In this document: positions 52,864 through 61,876 of the stretch, piece after piece
Layout: each line of letters begins with the position of its first letter
How positions within the stretch are numbered: position 1 is the stretch's first letter
The notes under the pieces: model-generated
The model's input: only the letters and a program-made list of their open reading frames with translations
The model's database searches: none
What the model was told of the DNA's origin: nothing
Assembly (NCBI RefSeq): GCF_003429105.1
Contig: NZ_QVTD01000010.1
Location: 62,001 to 126,000, forward strand
DNA from: Peribacillus glennii
Lineage (GTDB): Bacteria > Bacillota > Bacilli > Bacillales > DSM-1321
Reading direction: 5' to 3'
Length of the DNA: 64,000 bases
Program-made: the position numbers and the translations under genes

Positions 52864-54519
52864 TTGGAAAATAACTCACCGAATTTTATTCGACATATCA
52901 TAAAAGAGGACCTTGCGACTGGAAAGCATGATCATATCATCACACGTTTTCCACCTGAACCGAACGGATACCTCCATATCGGCCATGCGAAGTCCATTAT
53001 CCTGAACTTTGGCGTTGCCGACGAGTTTGACGGGAAGACCAACCTTCGCTTCGATGATACGAACCCGCTGAAAGAGGATGTGGAATATGTCAATTCCATC
53101 AAAGAGGATGTGAAATGGCTGGGTTACGATTGGGATAATCTTTTCTTCGCTTCCAATTACTTTGATGAAATGTATAATCGCGCAGCTCTGTTGATTAAAA
53201 AAGGCCTCGCCTACGTGGATGACCTTTCTGCAGATGAAATCCGCGAATATCGAGGAACATTAACCGAACCAGGCAAGGACAGCCCTTACCGTAATCGCTC
53301 TGTCGAAGAAAACCTGGACTTATTTGAACGGATGCGTAACGGTGAATTCGGAAACGGTGAAAAAGTGCTCCGCGCAAAGATCGATATGTCATCTCCTAAT
53401 ATCAATTTGCGTGACCCTGTAATATACCGCATAGCACACACTACCCACCATAATACGGGTGATAAATGGTGTATCTACCCAATGTATGCCTTCGCACACC
53501 CGCTTGAGGATGCAATTGAAGGTGTCACTCATTCCCTGTGTACGCTTGAATTTGAGGATCAACGCCCGCTTTATGATTGGGTAGTTGCAAACTGCGAAAT
53601 GGAAAGCACTCCACGCCAATACGAATTTGGAAGGTTGAACCTGTCCAACACCGTGATGAGCAAGCGAAAGCTGAAGCAATTGGTTGATGAAGGCTTTGTC
53701 GATGGCTGGGATGACCCGAGGATACCTACGATTTCCGGACTAAGAAGGCGAGGATATACCCCCGAGGCAATCAGGGCCTTCTGCCATGAAATCGGTGTGT
53801 CAAAAGCGGACGGCACTGTTGATTCCCAGATGCTGGAGCATTTTGTCCGCGAGGACTTAAAACTAAAAGTACCTCGGACAATGGCAGTTATCAGGCCTCT
53901 TAAGGTTGTGATCACCAACTATCCTGAAGGGCAGGTCGAAATGCTGGAGGCCGAAATCAACCCGGAAAATCCAGAGATGGGTACTAGGCAAATTCCATTT
54001 TCACGGGAGATTTATATCGAACAGGATGACTTTATGGAGAATCCTCCGAAAAAATACTTCCGACTTTTCCCGGGGAATGAAGTCCGGTTGAAACATGCTT
54101 ACTTCATCAAATGTGAAGAAGTCATAAAAGACGAGAATGGCAATGTGGTCGAGCTTCGCTGTACGTATGATCCTGAGACGAAAAGCGGAACAGGCTTTAC
54201 TGGCCGCAAGGTAAAAGGAACACTCCATTGGGTGGAAGCGAGCAATGCCGTACCTGCAGAAATCCGGTTATACCAGCCGCTTATCATGGACGAGGAAGAG
54301 AATGAAGAGAACACCGAAAAAACCTTCCTTGAACGTGTCAATCCAAATTCATTGGAGATCCTCCAGGGCTTTGTGGAACCGAATATGAAAGATGTGAAAC
54401 CGCAGGATAAATTCCAGTTCTTCAGGCACGGCTATTTTAACGCTGATCCAAAGCATACAAATGAAAGCCATATTGTATTTAATCAGATCGTCGAACTGAA
54501 AAGTTCCTTTAAGCTGTAA
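52864..54519 (+). CDS. glnS: Glutaminyl-tRNA synthetase
   Basis: A 551-residue class I synthetase that charges tRNA(Gln) directly. The Rossmann core has [15 protein letters not shown] with HIGH at 38-41, [14 protein letters not shown], and MSKRKL in the KMSKS position. The full anticodon-binding beta-barrel region is present ([18 protein letters not shown] onward), matching E. coli GlnRS length. Most Bacilli lack GlnRS and use GluRS plus GatCAB, so this gene is notable. A TTG start follows AGAGG. No T-box leader is seen upstream. Confidence 0.95.
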   Translation: MENNSPNFIRHIIKEDLATGKHDHIITRFPPEPNGYLHIGHAKSIILNFGVADEFDGKTNLRFDDTNPLKEDVEYVNSIKEDVKWLGYDWDNLFFASNYFDEMYNRAALLIKKGLAYVDDLSADEIREYRGTLTEPGKDSPYRNRSVEENLDLFERMRNGEFGNGEKVLRAKIDMSSPNINLRDPVIYRIAHTTHHNTGDKWCIYPMYAFAHPLEDAIEGVTHSLCTLEFEDQRPLYDWVVANCEMESTPRQYEFGRLNLSNTVMSKRKLKQLVDEGFVDGWDDPRIPTISGLRRRGYTPEAIRAFCHEIGVSKADGTVDSQMLEHFVREDLKLKVPRTMAVIRPLKVVITNYPEGQVEMLEAEINPENPEMGTRQIPFSREIYIEQDDFMENPPKKYFRLFPGNEVRLKHAYFIKCEEVIKDENGNVVELRCTYDPETKSGTGFTGRKVKGTLHWVEASNAVPAEIRLYQPLIMDEEENEENTEKTFLERVNPNSLEILQGFVEPNMKDVKPQDKFQFFRHGYFNADPKHTNESHIVFNQIVELKSSFKL

Positions 54520-54526
54520 TAGTTAC

Positions 54527-54560
54527 AAGCCTGGTGTCCTTAGGGTTCCAGGCTTTTTTT
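54527..54560 (+). terminator. Intrinsic terminator after glnS
   Basis: AAGCCTGG and CCAGGCTT form a perfect stem, followed by TTTTT. Confidence 0.9.
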
Positions 54561-54619
54561 GAGCAAAATGAAAGTAGAACCTTTCCCTTCTGTATAAAGC
54601 AGAACACAGGCTAAGTGCG

Positions 54620-54685
54620 CCGCATCCTCACAAAGTGTGCTTTGTTTCGTGAAGCCCTCTTGTCCTGTGAACCGGGGCTGCGCCT
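54620..54685 (-). repeat. Dispersed intergenic element, copy B
   Basis: On the minus strand this segment aligns with 274-360: AGGCGCAGCC, ACAAG, GGCTTC, ACGAAACAAAGC and CTTTGTGAGGATGCGG. The hairpin is ACAAAG-CACA-CTTTGT here. It lies between glnS and lytS, with no gene. Confidence 0.6.
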
Positions 54686-54789
54686 GATTTTTGCGTTTAA
54701 AAAAGGCTTGCCATTCGGCGAGTTTTGCTAAAATGCAGAAAATAACTGGTACAACACCTTATTATTTTTTCCTTAAAGGATGAAGCAAA

Positions 54790-56571
54790 ATGATTCACTT
54801 GTTGCCATTAATGCTGGAAAGGGTAGGCGTTATTTTGATAGCCGCTTTCCTGCTCTCCCAAATCAAATCGTTCAGGCGCATTATTCATATCAATGAACAG
54901 CGGTTTACCGAAAAGGCATTGTTGATAGCGGTCTTCGGTATGATTGGCATAATCAGCAATTATACAGGAGTTGAAATACGCCAAAATGAAGTCGCGGAAA
55001 ATGCCTGGCTCATTCATATTGAACCTGACAGCGCAATAGCCAATACAAGGATTATGGGCATTGCCATTGGCTCGATACTCGGCGGTCCTTTCGTAGGTCT
55101 GGGAATTGGCCTTATTGCCGGGGCGCACCGATACATGCTGGGAGGATTTACTGCAGCAGCATGTGCAATCTCTGCAGTTTTGGCAGGATTTGCTGCTGGC
55201 TATTTTGGAAAGCGAAGGCAGGTAAAGTTACCTATTTCTCCCGGTTTTGCAGTGCTGATCGGTGTTCTGATGGAAATGGTCCAGATGGCCATGATCCTTT
55301 TAGTAACCAAGCCTTTTCCGCTCGCATGGGACCTTGTTAAGGTGATCGGCCTTCCGATGGTTTTCATAAACGGCTTTGGAACACTCTTATTTATGTTGAT
55401 CATTCAGTCCATACTTAGAGAAGAAGAACGTACAAGGGCGCTGCAGACCAATTTGGCATTTCATATTGCCGACCGGACACTCCCCTATTTTCGCCAAGGA
55501 TTGAATCCCGAGTCTTGCAAAAAAGTCGCTGAAATCATCCTGACACTTACGCATGCCGACGCCATTGCCATTACAGACGAACATAGGGTGTTAGCCCACG
55601 TAGGTTCAGCGTCCGATCATCATGTTCCGCTGCAGGGCTTTGCAACTGGTTTAACGAAAAAAGTCTTGCAGCAAGGACGGGTCATTACCGCCAAAAGCAA
55701 AGAGGAAATCTTTTGTTACCATGCATCCTGCCCTCTCCGTGCAGCAGTCGTTCTGCCCTTGAAAGTCCACCAGAACACAGTCGGTACTTTAAAGCTTTAT
55801 TTTGAAAAGCCTGACCAATTGAATGAAGTGGAAAAAGAGCTGGCCGAAGGATTGGCGAAGCTTTTTTCCGCGCAGCTTGAACTTGCCCTGGCAGAGAACC
55901 AAAGCAAGTTATTGAAAGATGCGGAGATTAAAGCCCTGCAAGCCCAGGTTCACCCCCATTTTTTATTTAATGCAATAAACACAATCTCTGCTCTATGCCG
56001 GACCGATGCTGAAAAAGCAAGAAAGCTGTTGTTAGAGCTTAGCCATTTTTTTCGCAGCAATCTGCAGGGTGCACGCCATACACTGATCCCTCTTGAAAAA
56101 GAACTGGAGCATGTAAAGGCTTATTTATCGTTGGAACAAGCCCGGTTTCCGGATAAATACCAAATCACTATCGAAATCCAACCTAGCCTTGAAGGAACAC
56201 TGCTGCCACCCTTTACGCTGCAGCCACTGGTTGAGAATGCCATTCACCATGGCTTTCCCCGTGTCCATAGCAAGGGTGACGTTAAAATTGCCGTCCGCCG
56301 GGTAGACCAGCATATGCATATTTCCGTCAAGGACAATGGCAAAGGCATTCCCCCGGATAAATTTGAATTGCTCGGGAAACAACCAGTGCATTCAAAACAT
56401 GGTACCGGGACCGCACTCGTAAATATCTGGGAGCGGCTGGAAGGAATCTATAATGAAAATGCCTCATTTGAAATTAAAAGTACGGAAGGTTGCGGGACAG
56501 AAATTACAGTCAGCATTCCTATAGACAGAAAAGGAGTTAATGAGGAACATGTTACAGGCGTTTTTAGTTGA
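54790..56571 (+). CDS. lytS: Sensor histidine kinase LytS family
   Basis: A 593-residue kinase with an N-terminal 5TM-5TMR_LYT membrane domain (about 1-205, including EIRQNEVAENAW and GSILGGPFVGLGIGLIAGAHRYMLGGFTA), a GAF domain (about 225-360) and a His_kinase domain with QVHPHFLFNAINTISALCRTDAEKA (His390), then NAIHHGF and DNGKGIPPDK. In B. subtilis LytST, and in the related E. coli BtsS and YpdA, the response is to pyruvate. It overlaps lytT. Confidence 0.94.
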   Translation: MIHLLPLMLERVGVILIAAFLLSQIKSFRRIIHINEQRFTEKALLIAVFGMIGIISNYTGVEIRQNEVAENAWLIHIEPDSAIANTRIMGIAIGSILGGPFVGLGIGLIAGAHRYMLGGFTAAACAISAVLAGFAAGYFGKRRQVKLPISPGFAVLIGVLMEMVQMAMILLVTKPFPLAWDLVKVIGLPMVFINGFGTLLFMLIIQSILREEERTRALQTNLAFHIADRTLPYFRQGLNPESCKKVAEIILTLTHADAIAITDEHRVLAHVGSASDHHVPLQGFATGLTKKVLQQGRVITAKSKEEIFCYHASCPLRAAVVLPLKVHQNTVGTLKLYFEKPDQLNEVEKELAEGLAKLFSAQLELALAENQSKLLKDAEIKALQAQVHPHFLFNAINTISALCRTDAEKARKLLLELSHFFRSNLQGARHTLIPLEKELEHVKAYLSLEQARFPDKYQITIEIQPSLEGTLLPPFTLQPLVENAIHHGFPRVHSKGDVKIAVRRVDQHMHISVKDNGKGIPPDKFELLGKQPVHSKHGTGTALVNIWERLEGIYNENASFEIKSTEGCGTEITVSIPIDRKGVNEEHVTGVFS

Positions 56572-57292
56572 TGATGAGCCACTGGCGCGTGATGAATTAA
56601 AATATTTATTGCTGCGGACTAAAGAAGTGGAGGTAATCGGAGAAGCAAGCAGTATGGACGAAGCGATGGCCCAAATCCCATCCCTTGGCCCTGATCTTGT
56701 TTTTCTTGATATCAAGCTTGCTGAAGACAGCGGGCTTCAGCTCGCGGAACAGCTGCGCAAATTGGATCCGGCGCCGGCTGTGATATTTGCCACTGCATAC
56801 GATGAATATGCTCTCGAGGCTTTTGAGTTGCATGCAGTCGATTACATCCTGAAACCATTTGATGAAACCCGCCTTCAAAACACATTGGACAAGATTGCCG
56901 CACTGCGGGCCATAGGGGGCCGGGAAACATTTCCGGCACCTGAAACAAAAGCTGCCAAGGAACACACCGGTAAACTGCCCGTAATGGCAGAAGAACGGAT
57001 TATTCTGGTGGATATATCCTCCATTGTTTTCATTGGGTCGACAGAAGGAAAAACCCTCATCAAAACTACTGGGGAGGAGTATAAAATATCTGACCCGCTT
57101 GTCACCCTTGAAAAAAAATTGCCACCTGGTTCTTTTGCGCGCGTGCACCGCGGTTTTCTTGTCAATATTCATGCGATTGCGGAAATAGAGCCATGGTTTA
57201 ATTCGACTTATAATTTACTGATGAGAGACGGTTCTAAGGTACCTGTCAGCCGAACCTATGTGAAAGACCTGAAGCAGCTTCTCGGATTTTAA
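56549..57292 (+). CDS. lytT: LytTR-type response regulator
   Basis: A 247-residue regulator with a receiver domain (VDDEP at 7-11, phospho-acceptor Asp54 in VFLDIKL) and a C-terminal LytTR DNA-binding domain (about 145-245: RIILVDISSIVFIGSTEGKTLI, PGSFARVHRGFLVNIHAI, VPVSRTYVKDLKQLL). The ATG at 56549 (MLQAFLVDDE) fits the family start; an ATG nine bases earlier is also possible. It probably acts on the paired GCATTTCA site before cstA. Confidence 0.92.
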   Translation: MLQAFLVDDEPLARDELKYLLLRTKEVEVIGEASSMDEAMAQIPSLGPDLVFLDIKLAEDSGLQLAEQLRKLDPAPAVIFATAYDEYALEAFELHAVDYILKPFDETRLQNTLDKIAALRAIGGRETFPAPETKAAKEHTGKLPVMAEERIILVDISSIVFIGSTEGKTLIKTTGEEYKISDPLVTLEKKLPPGSFARVHRGFLVNIHAIAEIEPWFNSTYNLLMRDGSKVPVSRTYVKDLKQLLGF

Positions 57293-57323
57293 ACCTCTTA
57301 AAATGCAAGTCACGGACAACACC

Positions 57324-57354
57324 TGCATTTCAGCATTCTATTTTTGCATTTCAT
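57324..57354 (+). promoter_or_regulatory. Paired GCATTTCA direct repeat, candidate LytT operator
   Basis: TGCATTTCAG (57324-57333) and TGCATTTCAT (57345-57354) are separated by 11 bases. From memory this is the same word and spacing as the E. coli YpdB operator (GGCATTTCAT, N11, GGCATTTCAT). It lies between lytT and cstA. Confidence 0.7.
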
Positions 57355-57377
57355 GTCGAAAATTCTGTCAATTGTAT

Positions 57378-57391
57378 TGAAAACGCTCACA
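57378..57391 (+). promoter_or_regulatory. cre (CcpA) site before cstA
   Basis: TGAAAACGCTCACA fits TGWAANCGNTNWCA at every position. It overlaps the expected -35 region of a promoter whose -10 could be TATATT (57409-57414), so CcpA would repress. Confidence 0.75.
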
Positions 57392-57448
57392 TCCCCCTTT
57401 TCATAGGGTATATTCATCTATGAACAAAGGGTATGGGAGGTATTAGGA

Positions 57449-59251
57449 ATGAATGCGATTACAATGGTAATTGGTTCTATTTGTATATTAATGATTGCTT
57501 ACCGTTTATACGGCACGTTTATGGCCGCTAAAGTAATGAAACTAAAAGCTTTAGATGAGGCCCAAAAAACGCCGGCCCATTCTAGGGAGGACGGCAAAGA
57601 TTATGTTCCAACGAATAAATGGGTGGCGTTCGGGCACCATTTTGCAGCGATTGCCGCAGCCGGCCCGCTTGTCGGCCCAATTTTGGCAGCACAATTCGGT
57701 TATCTTCCGGGATTGTTGTGGTTGTTGATCGGTGCAGTTATCGGCGGTGCAGTTCATGATGCAGTCGTATTATTCGCATCAATGCGCCAGAACGGTGAAT
57801 CTGTAGCTGAAATCGCCAAAAGGGAATTAGGCCCGGTAGCAGGATTTTGTACGGGTTTAGCAATGTTATTCATCATCACGATAACGATGGCCGGTTTATC
57901 CATGGTTGTACTGCATGCTTTAGAGCATAACCCATGGGGAACCTTTGCTGTAGGCAGCACCATTCCGATTGCAATGGGAGTAGGTTTATACCATAGAAAG
58001 ACTGGAAACCTAAAAGGGGCTACCATTGTCGGATTTGCTCTTATCATGGCGGCTGTATTCGTTGGTCCTTATATCCAAGGTACATTCTTAGGTGATTTGC
58101 TAAGTTTTGATGTCAAGGAATTATCTATAATTCTACCTATCTATGCTTTCTTTGCTGCAGCGTTGCCGGTATGGTTATTGCTTGCACCGCGCGATTACTT
58201 AAGCAGCTTTATGAAAATTGGCGTGTTCGTTGCATTGATTGCAGGGGTTTTCGTTGTGAATCCCGACATTCAGTTCCCTGCTTTAACAGAATTCATCCAC
58301 GGCGGCGGCCCGATTATTGCTGGACCAGTGTGGCCGTTTATCTCGATCACCATCGCTTGCGGCGCGATATCCGGATTCCACGCCTTTGTAGGCTCTGGTA
58401 CAACGCCAAAAATGCTGGACCGCTGGCAAGACATTAAGGTTGTCGGTTTTGGCGCAATGCTGGTAGAATGTGTGGTAGCGATTATGGCACTTGTTGCGGC
58501 GACAGCCCTTCAACCTGCCGATTATTTTGCGATTAACTCCACTCCGGAAGTATTCAAAACACTGGGCATGGAGACTGTAAACCTTGCTCAGCTTAGCCAA
58601 GCAATCGGATTGGACCTGGAAGGACGGACAGGCGGCGCTGTTACTCTTGCTGTCGGAATGACATATATTTTTACAGAAATTCCTTGGTTCAGTAATCTTG
58701 CCTCTTTCTTCTTCCAATTTGTTATCATGTTTGAGGCATTATTCATCCTGACTGCCATTGATTCCGGCACTCGTGTAGCACGTTACTTGATTCAAGACTT
58801 TGGCGGTACTTTCTATAAACCGCTTAAACGGGTAGATTGGGTCCCGGGAAATATCTTCGCAAGTGCTTTAGCCTGCTTCCTTTGGGGATACCTGCTTTTC
58901 TCAGGAGACATTGGTTCCGTTTGGGCGCTGTTCGGTGTATCCAACCAGCTGATGGCTTCAATCGGTTTGATAGTCGGGGCAACCATTATTTTGAAGGTAG
59001 CCGACAAACGGCGTTATATGTTAACTTGCCTGATTCCACTTTCCTATCTTTATGTAACGGTAAACTATGCTGGTTACTGGATGGTGAAAAACGTTTATCT
59101 GAACACAGCAGCTGCTGGTTATAGCGTCCTGAATGCCATTCTGTCCATTATCATGCTGGCATTGGGCTTAGTGATTATCATTACTGCCGTGAAAAACTGG
59201 ATGAAAAACTGGAACCGTCCGGCGATCAAATTAAATAACAAAACAGCGTAA
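57449..59251 (+). CDS. cstA: CstA-family transporter, probably pyruvate
   Basis: A 600-residue membrane protein with about 16 helices. CstA blocks are present: VAFGHHFAAIAAAGPLVGPILAAQFGYLPGLLWLLIGAVIGGAVHDAV, GGPIIAGPVWPFISITIACGAISGFHAFVGSGTTPKMLDRW and DSGTRVARYLIQDFGG. E. coli BtsT and CstA import pyruvate, and BtsT is controlled by a LytST-type pair, as the arrangement here suggests. Older annotation as peptide transporter or carbon starvation protein refers to the same family. GGGAGG precedes the ATG. Confidence 0.93.
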   Translation: MNAITMVIGSICILMIAYRLYGTFMAAKVMKLKALDEAQKTPAHSREDGKDYVPTNKWVAFGHHFAAIAAAGPLVGPILAAQFGYLPGLLWLLIGAVIGGAVHDAVVLFASMRQNGESVAEIAKRELGPVAGFCTGLAMLFIITITMAGLSMVVLHALEHNPWGTFAVGSTIPIAMGVGLYHRKTGNLKGATIVGFALIMAAVFVGPYIQGTFLGDLLSFDVKELSIILPIYAFFAAALPVWLLLAPRDYLSSFMKIGVFVALIAGVFVVNPDIQFPALTEFIHGGGPIIAGPVWPFISITIACGAISGFHAFVGSGTTPKMLDRWQDIKVVGFGAMLVECVVAIMALVAATALQPADYFAINSTPEVFKTLGMETVNLAQLSQAIGLDLEGRTGGAVTLAVGMTYIFTEIPWFSNLASFFFQFVIMFEALFILTAIDSGTRVARYLIQDFGGTFYKPLKRVDWVPGNIFASALACFLWGYLLFSGDIGSVWALFGVSNQLMASIGLIVGATIILKVADKRRYMLTCLIPLSYLYVTVNYAGYWMVKNVYLNTAAAGYSVLNAILSIIMLALGLVIIITAVKNWMKNWNRPAIKLNNKTA

Positions 59252-59257
59252 TTTCCT

Positions 59258-59293
59258 AAAGGGATTGAACATATCATGTTCGATCCCTTTTTC
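59258..59293. terminator. Bidirectional terminator between cstA and the Lrp gene
   Basis: AAAGGGATTGAACA pairs with TGTTCGATCCCTTT, with TTTC following. Confidence 0.85.
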
Positions 59294-59728
59294 TTATAGA
59301 GCCGGATTTGAAGTCTCGATACGTGACAAAACGATGTGTGTTACAGTAGAGGCGTACGGAATGGTATCGTTAATGAACTCCTCCACCTTCTCAATGCTTT
59401 CGGTATGGATTTTAATAATATAACAGGCCTGGCCGGCAATCCGGTAGCAAAAATCCACACAGAGCAGCCCGGCAATATATTTCTTGAACCTGTCATACTC
59501 CCCATTTTTTATCGTGGCTTCCACAATGCATTCAATCGGATAGCCCAATTTCTTTAGGTCCGTTTCGATACTGTATCCCTTTATCACCCCAAACGACTCC
59601 ATTTGCCGAACCCGTTCCGTTACAGCCGGGGATGACATGTGAACCTTCTTTCCCAGCTCCCTCATTGACAGCCTGCTGTCTTTTGCCAATTCCTTTAGGA
59701 TCATTCGGTCGATATCGTCTATTTTCAT
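59294..59728 (-). CDS. Lrp/AsnC-family transcription regulator
   Basis: A 144-residue regulator with an N-terminal HTH (IDDIDRMILKELAKDSRLSMRELGKKVHMSSPAVTERVRQMESFGVIKGYSIETDLKKLGYP) and an AsnC ligand-binding domain (YIAGLLCVDFCYRIAGQACYIIKIHTESIEKVEEFINDTI). AAGGAGGG precedes the ATG. The ligand is probably an amino acid. It is a single gene, convergent with cstA. Confidence 0.93.
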   Translation of the reverse strand: MKIDDIDRMILKELAKDSRLSMRELGKKVHMSSPAVTERVRQMESFGVIKGYSIETDLKKLGYPIECIVEATIKNGEYDRFKKYIAGLLCVDFCYRIAGQACYIIKIHTESIEKVEEFINDTIPYASTVTHIVLSRIETSNPAL

Positions 59729-59847
59729 TTGTAAACCCTCCTTCCATAATAATATTACAATTTTAAATAAATAAAACGGTTCCTTTTACAGATTAAATTA
59801 AATTCCCTTGCATTCTTCTGTACGATTATTCTAAAGGGGGAATTTTG

Positions 59848-60259
59848 ATGGCAAGGATTAAAAAATCAGGGCTGGGATCCAGTCCCTTCCAGGGGTTATT
59901 CCATTCGCAAGCCATTCTTGATAAATGGAATTCGCTATCGGACACTTGATGGAACATTATCCAGCGAATTAAAGGAGCAAGTAAGAAGGGCGCTCGCATC
60001 TGGAAATGGGTGCGAATATTGACAGGCAAAGGGAAAGCCGGAACTGTCCGTAGATGTAAAAACGAGCTGTGCAGTTGGTTTTTCAGAGATGTTTCTTTTA
60101 CAACGGGAAAATGTTGAGGAGAAGTTTATCAATGAGTTGAAGGACGTTTTTACTGATGAGGAAATTTCGGAACTGGCTGCATTTATTTGTTTCACATCAG
60201 CCCAGCAGTTTTTCGGCGCCCTACTTGATCTAAAAACGGAACGGAGGGAAGTTCAATGA
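59848..60259 (+). pseudogene. Broken AhpD-like (carboxymuconolactone decarboxylase family) gene
   Basis: The first frame reads MARIKKSGLGSSPFQGLF...ILDKWNSLSDT and then fails. A second frame from about 59951 reads GTLSSELKEQVRRALASGNGCEY, then TGA (60020-60022), then QAKGKPELSVDVKTSCAVGF and EMFLLQRENVEEKFINELKDVFTDEEISELAAFICFTSAQQFFGALLDL to a stop at 60259. A one-base-type frameshift near 59945 and the in-frame TGA break the gene. The TGA stands where the second Cys of the CxxC active site would be. Its end overlaps the next ATG. Confidence 0.8.
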
Positions 60260-60819
60260 ATCAATCAAATCATGATACGGCCCTGCTCTTGATCGACTTT
60301 CAAAAAGCTTTTTATCACCCAGATTGGGGAAACCGGAACAACCCGTTTGCTGAACGGGAGGCGGAAAAATTGCTGCAAAAATTCCGGCATAATGATTGGC
60401 CGGTGATCCATAGCCAGCATATTTCCGACAAACCGGGCAGTTTATTTTATAAGTGTGGACCGTCCGCCGCATTTATGGACCGGTTAGTGCCTGAACAAGA
60501 TGAAAAGATTATCAGAAAATATGTAAACAGTGCGTTCATAGGAACGGGGCTTGAGCAGCATCTGCGCAAGTGTGGAATCAAACGGCTGGTAATGGCGGGA
60601 TTAACGACGGACCATTGTGTTTCGACAACGGGGCGAATGGGCAGCAACCTTGGATTTGAAATAATTGTGGCAGCGGATGCGGCCGCTGCTTTTCACAAGG
60701 AAAAATTTGATGGCGGTGGAATGCTGACAGCCGATATGATTCATAATGTTCATTTGAGCAGCCTCCATAATGAGTTTGCTTCAGTAAAACTAACGAATAA
60801 TATCTTAAGGTCTCTTTGA
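60256..60819 (+). CDS. Isochorismatase-family cysteine hydrolase
   Basis: A 187-residue alpha/beta hydrolase of the isochorismatase/nicotinamidase type. The catalytic triad is Asp14 (ALLLIDFQ), Lys88 (KIIRKYVNSAF) and Cys121 (TTDHCVSTT), with the cis-peptide region MAGLTTD. Substrates in this family include amides and isochorismate; this one is undefined. It probably shared a transcript with the broken AhpD-like gene. GGAGGG precedes the ATG. Confidence 0.9.
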   Translation: MNQSNHDTALLLIDFQKAFYHPDWGNRNNPFAEREAEKLLQKFRHNDWPVIHSQHISDKPGSLFYKCGPSAAFMDRLVPEQDEKIIRKYVNSAFIGTGLEQHLRKCGIKRLVMAGLTTDHCVSTTGRMGSNLGFEIIVAADAAAAFHKEKFDGGGMLTADMIHNVHLSSLHNEFASVKLTNNILRSL

Positions 60820-60828
60820 GACAGAAAA

Positions 60829-60862
60829 AACGAGCGACTTTTGCTTATCGCTCGTTATTTTA
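60829..60862. terminator. Bidirectional terminator between the hydrolase and msrAB
   Basis: AACGAGCGA and TCGCTCGTT form a perfect stem, then ATTTTATT. It touches the last codons of msrAB. Confidence 0.85.
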
Positions 60863-61811
60863 TTGCAAACAATAAAAGTAAATCCCCGTATCCCTGCTTT
60901 TCCATATCATCCCTTGGGATAAAACGCAGGGCAGCAGAGTTGATGCAGTAGCGCAATCCCTTAGGTCCAGGTCCATCCGGGAATACATGGCCAAGGTGCG
61001 AATCGGCTTCCCTGCTTCTTACCTCGGTACGCGTCATCCGGTGGCGTACATCAACCTTCTCTTTGACGCTTGCCGACATAATCGGCTTGGTGAAGCTTGG
61101 CCAGCCACAGCTGCTGTCATATTTGTCACGTGAGCTGAAAAGCGGTTCCCCTGAGACAATATCAACATAGATGCCTTCTCTTTCATTGTCATAATATTGA
61201 TTTTCAAAAGGAGGTTCTGTCCCATTTTCCTGGGTAACGAAAAATTGCATATCCGTAAGTTTTTCCTTTAGGTGTGAGTTGTCTTTTGGCCAATGCTCCT
61301 TCAGAAAGGAATCGCGTCCTGATCCACGCCGATAAAGTTCATAGCGAAATGCATGCTTTTTATAGAAATTCTGATGATATTGCTCAGCACGGTAAAACTT
61401 CCCGGCGGGAACTATTTCTGTGACGATTGTTTTTGAGAAACGCCCGCTTTGCTCTATTTCTTTTTTAGACGCCAGGGCGGCTGATTTCTGCTGGTCATTT
61501 TGATAAAAGATGGCCGTCCGGTACGACTTTCCCCTGTCCGAAAACTGCCCGCCTTCGTCGGTTGGATCTATTTGCTGCCAATACAGGTGCAGCAGCTCTT
61601 CATAAGGCACAATCTTAGCATCAAAAGTAATTTCAACCGCTTCATAATGGCCGGTGGTTTCTGAACAAACTTCCTTATATGTTGGGTTTTCTTTATGGCC
61701 GCCGGTGTATCCGGAAACGACTTCGATTATTCCGTCCATCTCATCAAAGGGCGAAACCATGCACCAAAAGCATCCACCGGCAAAGATGGCTTTCTCATAT
61801 GTTTGTGCCAC
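60855..61811 (-). CDS. msrAB: Fused methionine sulfoxide reductase MsrA-MsrB
   Basis: A 318-residue bifunctional repair enzyme. The N-terminal MsrA domain (1-155) has the active GCFWC motif (Cys14) and reduces S-sulfoxides. The C-terminal MsrB domain (about 185-315) has [34 protein letters not shown] with the catalytic Cys289, and reduces R-sulfoxides. The MsrB part lacks the two CxxC zinc pairs of some MsrB enzymes. The GTG start is about ten bases after AAGAGG. A palindromic repeat lies just upstream. Confidence 0.95.
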   Translation of the reverse strand: MAQTYEKAIFAGGCFWCMVSPFDEMDGIIEVVSGYTGGHKENPTYKEVCSETTGHYEAVEITFDAKIVPYEELLHLYWQQIDPTDEGGQFSDRGKSYRTAIFYQNDQQKSAALASKKEIEQSGRFSKTIVTEIVPAGKFYRAEQYHQNFYKKHAFRYELYRRGSGRDSFLKEHWPKDNSHLKEKLTDMQFFVTQENGTEPPFENQYYDNEREGIYVDIVSGEPLFSSRDKYDSSCGWPSFTKPIMSASVKEKVDVRHRMTRTEVRSREADSHLGHVFPDGPGPKGLRYCINSAALRFIPRDDMEKQGYGDLLLLFAIK

Positions 61812-61830
61812 CAGATACCACCTCTTTTTT

Positions 61831-61876
61831 TGGGGTCAGTCCCAACCCGCTTTAAAGCAAGTGGGGACTGACCCAA
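61831..61876. repeat. REP-like palindrome pair, short-spacer variant
   Basis: TGGGGTCAGTCCCAA (61831-61845) and TGGGGACTGACCCAA (61862-61876) form an inverted pair. The spacer of 16 bases (CCGCTTTAAAGCAA core) is shorter than the 24 bases found elsewhere. The pair directly abuts the nucleoside-transporter stop codon. Confidence 0.8.
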
